The notes under the pieces were generated by a model, which did no database searches, was not told the origin of the DNA, and saw only the letters and a list, made by a program, of their open reading frames with translations. From Flavobacterium okayamense (lineage in GTDB: Bacteria; Bacteroidota; Bacteroidia; Flavobacteriales; Flavobacteriaceae): a DNA stretch of 64,000 nt. The translations under genes were made by a program, and so were the position numbers. The stretch lies in NCBI RefSeq assembly GCF_019702945.1, contig NZ_AP024749.1, forward strand, positions 1,736,001-1,800,000, read 5' to 3'. Below are positions 45,366 to 52,935 of this stretch, in pieces; position 1 is the stretch's first letter; every line of letters starts with the position of its first letter.

Positions 45366-45400
45366 AAAAAAATCCCAAGCTAATGCTCGGGATTTTTTTA
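45366..45400 (-). terminator. Terminator at the end of the envelope operon
   Basis: ATCCC and GGGAT with inner AGC and GCT pair (one mismatch, TAAT loop), with A and T runs on either side. It closes the minus-strand operon that ends at 45398 and separates it from the cassette-like array. Confidence 0.85.
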
Positions 45401-46513
45401 TTGAATTGGTATCATCATACTACCCGCTAATTCTTCCGCTCTCATTTCTATTTCTTTTTGGACTTCTTTTATTTGTCGTTCATATTCTTTCCTACAAGCT
45501 GAACCTGATTGGTGTGGCGGACATTTTTTGCGTTTTTCTCTGAGCATCGAAATTTCGTTTTGTTTGTCTTTCAACCAACTTACAATATTATCCACTCGGT
45601 TTTGACCACTTGGTAAATGGTAATCCATTTTAATGACTTTATAATCATTGGTGTTAATTCCCCATTTGTCAATAGTTTGTAAATCAATTAATTTTAAAAC
45701 ATTGTTATCGATTTCGGTTACGGCTAAAAATTGTTGTTTTTTCTCTAACACATTTTTAAAGATTCCAACACCAAATCCCATAATAGGAACTGCAGTAGGA
45801 ATTTGTGCTTCTTGCTTGGCAAACCAAAAGGTAATGGTTTTTTCTACGCCTTTTTCGTTAATAAATTTACCCGTATACGGTTCTAAATTGTTATTGTTAT
45901 ACGTATAATTAGAATTTGCTTTGGTAGAATTTAAAACTTCTAAATTTTTCAAATGTGTTTCAGTAATTACTTCCGAAAAGTTCATTCCTGAAGGCGCTTC
46001 AATACATATTTTTCCTTGTTGTGAATTGGTTACATACACTAACCAATCGCCTTTTGCATTTCGAATTAAAAAATCAATTTTGTATTGCTGTAAATACGGA
46101 TTATTTTTTAGAGGTAGAAACAAAGGATTATTCGTAATATCAACCCCATGAACATACATTGAGTTGTCATTACTATTCACTTTATATCGGAATGTTCCCG
46201 AATGTTCGCCTAATTTTGAGAATTGCTCAATTTCATAATTAAACTTAAAGATTCCGTTTACTTGTAAAGGATTCGCTTGAATACTTGGTTTTAAATCAAT
46301 GTATTTCGAATCGTCAAAAGGAGTTCCTTGATCTAAAATGGGAATATCTTGCGGTTTTCCAGCAAAATGCCAAGAAACTTTCATTTCGTGTTGTAAATGA
46401 AGGGGCACATCATTATTTAAATTCACATCAAACGGATTAGGAATAACTCCTGTAACCATTCCTAATGCGGTTACAGAAGCCAATCCAATCGCTATTTTTA
46501 CGCCTAGTTTCAT
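45398..46513 (-). CDS. Hypothetical exported protein with C-terminal coiled coil
   Basis: 371 residues. The N-terminus MKLGVKIAIGLASVTALGMVTGV is a signal peptide or membrane anchor. The body is beta-rich with no recognised domain. The last 60 residues (VSWLKDKQNEISMLREKRKK, then CRKEYERQIKEVQKEIEMRAEEL) are strongly heptad-like and hold two Cys. It is the last gene of the OmpA-like operon, starting 6 bases after the previous stop. Inference: an envelope protein working with the OmpA-like protein. Confidence 0.65.
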   Translation of the reverse strand: MKLGVKIAIGLASVTALGMVTGVIPNPFDVNLNNDVPLHLQHEMKVSWHFAGKPQDIPILDQGTPFDDSKYIDLKPSIQANPLQVNGIFKFNYEIEQFSKLGEHSGTFRYKVNSNDNSMYVHGVDITNNPLFLPLKNNPYLQQYKIDFLIRNAKGDWLVYVTNSQQGKICIEAPSGMNFSEVITETHLKNLEVLNSTKANSNYTYNNNNLEPYTGKFINEKGVEKTITFWFAKQEAQIPTAVPIMGFGVGIFKNVLEKKQQFLAVTEIDNNVLKLIDLQTIDKWGINTNDYKVIKMDYHLPSGQNRVDNIVSWLKDKQNEISMLREKRKKCPPHQSGSACRKEYERQIKEVQKEIEMRAEELAGSMMIPIQ

Positions 46514-46519
46514 GTGTTA

Positions 46520-47776
46520 CTATTTTAAAGTTTGAAATTCTACGCGTCTATTTTGTGCTTTTCCTTCAGCAGAAGTATTATCGGCAACAGGTTCGTTTTC
46601 ACCTCTTCCTTGATACATAAAACGCGATTTGTTTAAACCTTTACTATCAATAAAATAATTCATTACCGCTGCTGCTCTCGATTTTGAAAGCGTCATGTTT
46701 TTAACAGCATCGCCATCACTATCGGTATGTCCAATAATGTTTAATCGGATAGTGATGTCGTCTTGTAATACTTTAGCCATTTTATCTAAAAACGCATACG
46801 ATTCTTTTTTTAGTTTATCTGAACCTGAATCGAATAGAATTTTAGTTGTTGAAAATCCACCTTTTAATAACATCGAACGAATGTCTTCTCCTTCTTCCGT
46901 AATTTTTACATTTGATATAGCCACAATGTGTTTTTCTTTTGGATCGGTTCCTTTTAAGTAAAATTGAATATAATTTCCAAAGTTGTTACTCAAAAACGAA
47001 GGTAAATCGATAGCTTTTTCGTTATCTATATAAACGCGTAATCTTGTTTTGTTTACCACAATTGTAAAATGCGTAGTTGTATTGAATTTTTCTTGCATTT
47101 TAAACGGAATGTTGTTGTCGATTTTTCCGTTTGTTTTACCCCAATTTTGAACATTTATTTGATTGCAAATGTTGGAGCCTTTCCACAATGAAAATCCAAA
47201 TTTCCCACCATTTTTAGGTTTACTTAGCGTAGATTCATTAGAAAAGATCAATCCGAAATTGGAACCCGAAAGTCCTTTGTAGTCTAAGTTTTCAGTAACT
47301 AAATCAAATTCTAATGCATAATTTTCTGGTAATTTAGAAGTTTTAGCGATGTAAGTTCCACTTGGATTCAATTTGAAGGCTTTTTCGCCATTTACTTTTA
47401 TGATTTCTCCACCCGAATTAGTATTCCAATTTACAGGAAAATCACCGTAAGCATCCTGTTTGAAATTATCAGAAAATAGCACTTGTCCATTAGGGAAAAA
47501 ACTGCTTCCAGTTACAATTTCATTTCCAGAATTACTTGTTGAACCTTCTTCATTTGATTTCTTTTTTGAAGATTTTTTCTCTTTTTTAGTAGACTTTTCC
47601 TCAAAAACTTCGTCTAAAGCTTCATCTGTTTTCTTTTCGGTTTCTTTTTCTACACGTTTTTCAACGGTGCGTTCAGCTGCTCTTTCAGCTTTCTTTTTTA
47701 GTTTATCTAATAGTTGCGCTTGTGAAAAACTGAAACTTAATAAAGCGATGATGGTAAATAGATATTTTGTTTTCAT
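46520..47776 (-). CDS. OmpA family outer-membrane protein
   Basis: 418 residues. The signal peptide ends ...FSFSQAQ. Residues about 22-75 are a highly charged helix (KLKKKAERAAERTVEKRVEK, then repeated EK and KKS blocks), likely a coiled coil in the periplasm. The middle, about 85-290, looks like a jelly-roll (concanavalin-like) domain with FNTTTHFTIVVNKTRLRVYID. The C-terminal OmpA domain (about 300-418) has LNIIGHTDSDGDAVKNMTLS, SRAAAVMNYF and the peptidoglycan-binding NRRVEF. It tethers the outer membrane to peptidoglycan. The charged N-terminal helix is unusual for OmpA proteins. Confidence 0.85.
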   Translation of the reverse strand: MKTKYLFTIIALLSFSFSQAQLLDKLKKKAERAAERTVEKRVEKETEKKTDEALDEVFEEKSTKKEKKSSKKKSNEEGSTSNSGNEIVTGSSFFPNGQVLFSDNFKQDAYGDFPVNWNTNSGGEIIKVNGEKAFKLNPSGTYIAKTSKLPENYALEFDLVTENLDYKGLSGSNFGLIFSNESTLSKPKNGGKFGFSLWKGSNICNQINVQNWGKTNGKIDNNIPFKMQEKFNTTTHFTIVVNKTRLRVYIDNEKAIDLPSFLSNNFGNYIQFYLKGTDPKEKHIVAISNVKITEEGEDIRSMLLKGGFSTTKILFDSGSDKLKKESYAFLDKMAKVLQDDITIRLNIIGHTDSDGDAVKNMTLSKSRAAAVMNYFIDSKGLNKSRFMYQGRGENEPVADNTSAEGKAQNRRVEFQTLK

Positions 47777-47817
47777 GTTATCAGATTTTAATAATGAATT
47801 AGTTTAAAGTTGATTTC

Positions 47818-48594
47818 TTAATAAGAGATTTCTTGATAGGTTACATTTTTAATCATAGACGGATTAACGTCGGTATTATAGCGTATTTCACTAGTGATTA
47901 AATTATTATTAGCATCGTAGCTATTATTGTAATGATGCTCAATTATGTCGGATGAAATTAGATCTTCATAACGCGTCATGGTAATTGGTTTTTGACTCAG
48001 GAAAAATAAATCTTGATAGAAGTTTTCTGCAAAATATGAATCCATAATCGCTAAAACAGGTTGTGAATTCATAAAATAATTGAAAGCTTTTCCATCTTCA
48101 TAAGTAACTTCAAAAGCAGTAGTACTAGAAAAATAATAATATTCTAAATTATTACCTGAATCAAACTTCCATGTGTAAGGGAAATTATATTTATAAGTAT
48201 TGGTAACGCTATTATAATCGATGTTATACTCGGTATTTCCACTAGTTGAAACGGCAATTATTTTGGATAAAAATCCGTTGGTGTATTCTGCCTGATAATT
48301 GCGATCATCACCTGTAGAAGGTTCTTCAATTCTTAGATTTGTAAGTTGGTTTTGCGAATTATAATTACAGGTATAAATAATTTGCGAATTATTTGAAAAT
48401 GTTCTTGTTACTGTTTCAATTAAAAGCTGATTGTTATAGGTAATGTCTAATGTTTGATAAGATGCCGTTGCGGTTGGAAATTCAATTTCAACTTGTGTTG
48501 GAAGTAGCATCGTTTTTTTGTCATCGTCTTTACTACAACTCATCATCAAAATACTTATAAATAAAAGGCTGGATTTTAGAATATAATTTTTCAT
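47818..48594 (-). CDS. Lipoprotein, paralogue of the upstream gene
   Basis: 258 residues. Type II signal peptide MKNYILKSSLLFISILMMSCSKDDDKK with lipobox ending in Cys. The mature part is a run of short beta hairpins (LDITYNNQLLIETVTRTF, QIIYTCNYNSQNQLTNLRIE, YQAEYTNGFLSKIIAVS) like YD/RHS-type or DUF4595-type repeats. It shares this layout and the SCSxDDxKK start with the next gene upstream (48599-49354), 4 bases away, so the pair arose by tandem duplication. It is probably surface or periplasmic; function unknown. Confidence 0.75.
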   Translation of the reverse strand: MKNYILKSSLLFISILMMSCSKDDDKKTMLLPTQVEIEFPTATASYQTLDITYNNQLLIETVTRTFSNNSQIIYTCNYNSQNQLTNLRIEEPSTGDDRNYQAEYTNGFLSKIIAVSTSGNTEYNIDYNSVTNTYKYNFPYTWKFDSGNNLEYYYFSSTTAFEVTYEDGKAFNYFMNSQPVLAIMDSYFAENFYQDLFFLSQKPITMTRYEDLISSDIIEHHYNNSYDANNNLITSEIRYNTDVNPSMIKNVTYQEISY

Positions 48595-48598
48595 GATT

Positions 48599-49354
48599 TT
48601 ATAAATTTCTTGATTGATAGGTAATATCTATTTGGCTTCCGCCTCCAACAAAATTGTAGATAACAGAAGTTATATTTCCGTTGGTATCTCTATTGTTTAC
48701 TACATCAAAATCTTGAACTCCAAAAGCAAAATGATTGATTTGTTTTTGACTGAAGAAATAAAACAAATGACCATTATTAAATAACGCTAAATCAAATTGT
48801 AAAGCAATTTGAGGAGAGACATGTTCAAAAATTCCCTTTTCAGTTCCATCAAGAGTTATAGTTAAATCAGAAGTATAAAAAGTACTAGAATAAACAGTGG
48901 CGTTATTTGTATTATCCAATTGAACAGAACTGGTGTCACCGCCATCTACAATACTGTAAGTATTTGTTGTTGCATTATAATTTATTGTAAAAGTTTCAGT
49001 TGAACCATCAGTTTCATCAGTAATTGATGTTAATATACCGCTAGAATTGTAGCTAAATGTTCGTACATCTGGTCCAGATAAAAAGCCTGAATTAGTAACA
49101 CTTGTAATTCTACCATTTGTATATGAATATTCCTTTGTTTTAGTACCTTGATTGTCAACTAAAACGATTTGAGATATTAAATTGTCATTATTGTAGCTAA
49201 AAGTTATAGTTTTATCATTTACACTATTATTGTAATCTGTAAACTCAATGTTTGTTGGAAAATTACCTTTTTTATTATCATCATTGCTACATGAAAAAAG
49301 TAATGTAAGAATACACAATGTAAGAAGAGATTTGATTGTTTTCATAATTGTCAT
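48599..49354 (-). CDS. Lipoprotein with hairpin repeats
   Basis: 251 residues. The signal peptide runs to LLFSCSNDDNKK, a lipobox Cys followed by acidic residues that often mark surface export in Bacteroidota. The mature part has hairpin repeats (TITFSYNNDNLISQIVLVD, TKEYSYTNGRITSVT, TFSYNSSGILTSITDET). Its ATG overlaps the stop of a 51-residue ORF by 4 bases, which supports 49354 as the start over the second Met at 49345. It forms an operon with its paralogue and the OmpA-like gene. Confidence 0.75.
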   Translation of the reverse strand: MTIMKTIKSLLTLCILTLLFSCSNDDNKKGNFPTNIEFTDYNNSVNDKTITFSYNNDNLISQIVLVDNQGTKTKEYSYTNGRITSVTNSGFLSGPDVRTFSYNSSGILTSITDETDGSTETFTINYNATTNTYSIVDGGDTSSVQLDNTNNATVYSSTFYTSDLTITLDGTEKGIFEHVSPQIALQFDLALFNNGHLFYFFSQKQINHFAFGVQDFDVVNNRDTNGNITSVIYNFVGGGSQIDITYQSRNL

Positions 49355-49506
49355 TTTTTAAATTTTGTTTTTTTAATGATTTTGTTTTTGTGAATAATGT
49401 TTAGTTCATAATCGCCTTTTTTAAGGTGATTAATGTTGAGTAAAATTTTTTGCGAAGGATGTTGCTCCAAATGTGTCTCATAATTAAATTTCTTTTTCGC
49501 AGGCAT
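49351..49506 (-). CDS. Small basic protein of 51 residues
   Basis: ATG at 49506 and TGA at 49351-49353 give MPAKKKFNYETHLEQHPSQK, continuing with ILLNINHLKKGDYELNIIHKN and a lysine-rich end. It is not a fragment of a neighbour. The evidence for a real gene is: a -7 promoter element 21 bases upstream, a 4-base ATGA overlap with the lipoprotein gene, and a sensible amphipathic pattern (LKKGDYELNIIHKNKII reads as two beta strands). It is predicted cytoplasmic and strongly basic. Function unknown; it may be a translational leader for the operon. Confidence 0.6.
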   Translation of the reverse strand: MPAKKKFNYETHLEQHPSQKILLNINHLKKGDYELNIIHKNKIIKKTKFKK

Positions 49507-49526
49507 TTTATTTCATTTTGTTGAGA

Positions 49527-49534
49527 CAAAGTTA
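49527..49534 (-). promoter_or_regulatory. TAnnTTTG -7 promoter element for the envelope operon
   Basis: The complement reads TAACTTTG, an exact -7 match, 20 bases before the 51-residue ORF. It makes that ORF the first gene of the operon down to 45398. Confidence 0.5.
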
Positions 49535-49600
49535 TTCGCGAACACAAGAAAGCAGTAGGAGAGATGTAACCATTATATGGAAATATGTAACATCAATAAA

Positions 49601-49623
49601 AAAGCCTCTAAAATAGAGGCTTT
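49601..49623 (-). terminator. Terminator downstream of the hybrid two-component gene
   Basis: AAAGCCTCTA pairs with TAGAGGCTTT (10-bp stem, 3-base loop). On the minus strand it is followed by a T run, so it ends the gene at 49649. Confidence 0.88.
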
Positions 49624-49648
49624 GAGAAGTTTTTTAAAAAGTAAAATG

Positions 49649-52414
49649 TTACTTTTTTTGATAATCGGAAGGCGATACATGATACATTTCTTTAAAACAT
49701 TTAGAGAAATATCCCACATCATTAAACCCGACATTATACGCAATTTCCGACACGCTTAGTTTTTCATTTTTCAACAAATCAGCTGCCATTTTTAAACGCT
49801 CGTTTCTTATGAATTCTGTTGCAGAAACTCCAAATAGTGATTTTAATTTTCGATGCAATTGCATACGACTTATATGCATTTCTTCAGCAAAAGTTTCTGC
49901 ATTAAATTCCGAATTAGGAATTGCCGTTTCTAAAACTGTTTCTAATTTGGTAATGAATTTTTCATCAACGGAATTAATAACAACTTCTGTTGGTTTTAAA
50001 ATTAATTCCTGACTATAGCGCTCTTGTAGTTTTTTACGTTCTTGAATTTGTTGGGAAACCGTTGCTTTTAAAACCTCATGATTAAATGGTTTGGTTAAAA
50101 AGGCATCTGCTGTATTTTGTAAGGCTTTTAAATGCGCCTCTTCTGAAGTCTTAGCGGTTACTAATATCACAGGAATAAACGATGTTAATTCGTTAGACTT
50201 TATTTGCTTGGTAAACTCAAATCCATCCATTTCTGGCATCATTACATCCGAGATAATACAATCGGGAATTTCTTTTTGAGCTAATTTCAAGGCTTCTTTT
50301 CCGTTAGACGCTTCTAAAATTTGATAATTGGATGAAAAAATATCCTTTATTACTTCTCGAATTGAAGCATTATCATCGACTAAAAGTAAAATTGGTAATT
50401 CAGTATTTGAAGTAACTTCAATTGGAGTAGAAGTTTCAGAAATTACTTCAATATTTTCATTAATTACAATAGCATTTGTGATGTCTTTTTTCAAAGGTAT
50501 TTCAACCGTAAAACTAATTTGTTGGTTGTTAAAATTGGTTTTAATAGTGCCATTATACAATTCAACTAAGTCTTTAACCAATGCTAAACCAATTCCAAAG
50601 CCAGAAATTGCATTATCTTTTTGGTAAAAACGCTCGAATAGTTTTTTGTAATCTGCTTCTTTTAATTGGTTATTGAAATTTCGAACTTGTATAATTAAAT
50701 TTTGATTTTCTTTTTTGGTAACAAAGTCAATAGGTTTGCCTTCTTCATTGTATTTGAAAGCATTATCTAAAAGATTAGTTGTAATTTTTGTAATGATATC
50801 TTTGTCGAAATGAGATTCAAAATCTAAATTTTCAATTGTAGAAGTAAATTCTTGGTTTTCGTCTTTTGCTTTGAAAGAAAAAGGTTCAACTATCGAATGA
50901 AAGAAATGTTGAAGATTTCCTTTTTTTAAGATAATTTGAAGTTTTCCACTATCAATTTTAGATAATTCTAATAGTTGATCAACTAGTTCCAACATTCGAT
51001 TCGCACTGTTGTCAATTAATTGAAGTTGTTTATTTTGTTCTTCGTTTGAAATATTGTTTTGTAATTGTTGAACTGGACTTTTAATTAACGTTAGAGGCGT
51101 TCTAAATTCGTGGGAAATATTAGCAAAAAAGCGCGATTTAAGTTCGTTTAATTCGTTTAGTTTTTGAGCGGTTTTTATTTTATTACGATAACCTAAAAAT
51201 AAGAATAATCCGCTGACTAATAATAGAACAGCAATGGCGATGTAAATGTATTTTTGCTTTTCAGAAAGTTCGTTTTTCGTTTTTAAAAGTTCAATTTCTT
51301 GTTCTTTTTTTTCGGTTTGATATTTGATTTCTAAATCGCTAAAAAGTTGGTTGTTCGTTTTTTGTTCTAAACTATCTCTATAGGTAACATAATTTTCAAG
51401 TGCTTGATATGCTAAATCATTCTCATTTCTTGACTTGTAAATATCTGATAGATAGTAGTATGAATTTGAAATTATACTGTAATCAATGTTTTTTTCATTC
51501 TTTAAAATTTGAATTACTGCGTTATAATTTTTAATTGCTTCTTCATATTTTTTAATTTCATATAAAAAACTTGCGTAAGCCCAATAAGCTCTTATTAAAG
51601 CATTGTTATCATTAAATGTTTTACTTTTTTCAATAAATTCTTTGTAATATTTGGTAGCTAAATCATTTCGATTTATTTTTCGATATAAAGAAGCGTAAGC
51701 CCAATAAGTATCACTAAATTCTTTTACTATTTTATTTTCAAAGAAATATTTATTAGCATCGTCATAAAATTTTAAAGCGGTTTCTATTTCAGGATTTTCG
51801 CTTTCTACAAAAGTAGAACCATAGTAAAGTCCAGATACATGCATTTCAGTTAATGAGTTAGATGATTTTGCTAATTCATAAGCTTTTTTAAAGTAATCTT
51901 TAGCTTTACCATATTTTTTATTGTTGGCAGGATTATATCCTCTTAACATCATTAAGCCTATGTTTTGCATTGCTCTTATTTGTACATCATTTATAAATTT
52001 ATTGGCTTCGCTAATTGAGTCAATATAAAAGTATTTTGCAATGGCCTTGTCGTCCTCGTATTTAGAATAATGAATGTTTGCTAAAATATTATTAGCTTCA
52101 AGAAAGTTTGTAATTTCTTCTTTTGTGGCGTAATTCTTTTTAATTATTTCTTCAATCAAAGAGATTGATTGGTCAAACATTTTTAGTTTGTAGTAAACTT
52201 TAGCTTTGTAAACTTTAGCTTTATCTTGAGCAGTGGATTCATTTTTCTGTTTGGCAAATGTAAAGAGTTTATCCGCTGAAATTAGCGCTAAATCATATTT
52301 CATTTCATTGAATGAAGACTCAAAATTTTGGCTATAAATATCAATTGAATCATTTTGAATTTGAGCAATTGAAAATGTACTGAAACAGAAAATTAAAAAG
52401 ACTGCTAATCTCAT
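49649..52414 (-). CDS. Hybrid two-component regulator: TPR sensor, histidine kinase, receiver, AraC-type DNA-binding domain
   Basis: 921 residues that combine sensor and regulator in one chain. Order: signal peptide (to ...FSIAQ), a TPR-rich periplasmic sensor to about 375, one membrane helix (YIYIAIAVLLLVSGLFLFLG) at about 390-410, a HisKA H-box in ANISHEFRTPLTLIK, an HATPase domain with N-box LLDNAFKYN and GFGIGLALV, a receiver with LLLVDDNAS and phospho-acceptor Asp in ISDVMMPEMDG, and a C-terminal AraC helix-turn-helix pair (NAETFAEEMHISRMQLHRKL, then VSEIAYNVGFNDVGYFSKCF). All catalytic residues seem intact. It probably senses an envelope signal and may control the divergent or adjacent envelope genes (inference). 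Confidence 0.92.
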   Translation of the reverse strand: MRLAVFLIFCFSTFSIAQIQNDSIDIYSQNFESSFNEMKYDLALISADKLFTFAKQKNESTAQDKAKVYKAKVYYKLKMFDQSISLIEEIIKKNYATKEEITNFLEANNILANIHYSKYEDDKAIAKYFYIDSISEANKFINDVQIRAMQNIGLMMLRGYNPANNKKYGKAKDYFKKAYELAKSSNSLTEMHVSGLYYGSTFVESENPEIETALKFYDDANKYFFENKIVKEFSDTYWAYASLYRKINRNDLATKYYKEFIEKSKTFNDNNALIRAYWAYASFLYEIKKYEEAIKNYNAVIQILKNEKNIDYSIISNSYYYLSDIYKSRNENDLAYQALENYVTYRDSLEQKTNNQLFSDLEIKYQTEKKEQEIELLKTKNELSEKQKYIYIAIAVLLLVSGLFLFLGYRNKIKTAQKLNELNELKSRFFANISHEFRTPLTLIKSPVQQLQNNISNEEQNKQLQLIDNSANRMLELVDQLLELSKIDSGKLQIILKKGNLQHFFHSIVEPFSFKAKDENQEFTSTIENLDFESHFDKDIITKITTNLLDNAFKYNEEGKPIDFVTKKENQNLIIQVRNFNNQLKEADYKKLFERFYQKDNAISGFGIGLALVKDLVELYNGTIKTNFNNQQISFTVEIPLKKDITNAIVINENIEVISETSTPIEVTSNTELPILLLVDDNASIREVIKDIFSSNYQILEASNGKEALKLAQKEIPDCIISDVMMPEMDGFEFTKQIKSNELTSFIPVILVTAKTSEEAHLKALQNTADAFLTKPFNHEVLKATVSQQIQERKKLQERYSQELILKPTEVVINSVDEKFITKLETVLETAIPNSEFNAETFAEEMHISRMQLHRKLKSLFGVSATEFIRNERLKMAADLLKNEKLSVSEIAYNVGFNDVGYFSKCFKEMYHVSPSDYQKK

Positions 52415-52495
52415 AAAATTAAATTTATAACAATACTACAATTATTCTTTTATAATTTAACAAAACAATGTAACATTTTAGGGTTACAATATTTA

Positions 52496-52527
52496 AAAAA
52501 AAATCCCGAGTATATCTCGGGATTTTG
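52496..52527 (-). terminator. Terminator downstream of hpf
   Basis: AAATCCCGAG pairs with CTCGGGATTT around TATAT; on the minus strand a T run follows. It lies 6 bases after the hpf stop. Confidence 0.9.
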
Positions 52528-52532
52528 AATTA

Positions 52533-52847
52533 TTAATGTGCTTTTATTTTTTCCTTTTCGGTTGTAAGCTGTCTTTTCATTTTATGTAAGGCGTCATAAA
52601 ATGCTTTTTCGGGAGTATCACCATTTGAAGTAACAGCAATTGGATTTTTTTTCTCAATTCGAGCTTCAATTACACATCTTTTATCATTTTTTCCACCTTT
52701 ATCTCCATTTTCGTCTTCTAAATGGACTTCAATTCGTGTTACTAATTCATCGAAACGAGCTAAATCTTTTCTAATTTCTTCCTCAAAAAAATCATTCATT
52801 CTTTTGTGGCCTTCAATATTCTTGTCTGTATTAATTTGAACTAGCAT
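52533..52847 (-). CDS. hpf: Ribosome hibernation-promoting factor, short HPF/RaiA type
   Basis: 104 residues with the HPF/RaiA fold: MLVQINTDKNIEGHKRMNDF is the first strand and helix, followed by ITRIEVHLEDENG-like VTRIEVHLEDENGDKGGKND, then CVIEARIEKKNPIAVTSNGDTPEKAFYDALHKMKRQL. By family knowledge it binds the small ribosomal subunit in stationary phase and promotes inactive dimers. Length places it with short HPF or YfiA/RaiA, without the long C-terminal domain. It stands as a single gene with its own terminator. Confidence 0.88.
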   Translation of the reverse strand: MLVQINTDKNIEGHKRMNDFFEEEIRKDLARFDELVTRIEVHLEDENGDKGGKNDKRCVIEARIEKKNPIAVTSNGDTPEKAFYDALHKMKRQLTTEKEKIKAH

Positions 52848-52935
52848 AATTTTTTAGTTTTTTAATTATACTTAAAGTTACGAAATTTCTTTCAAATTTG
52901 TGTAATGAATAATACAAAGTATTGTTAAAAATTTT

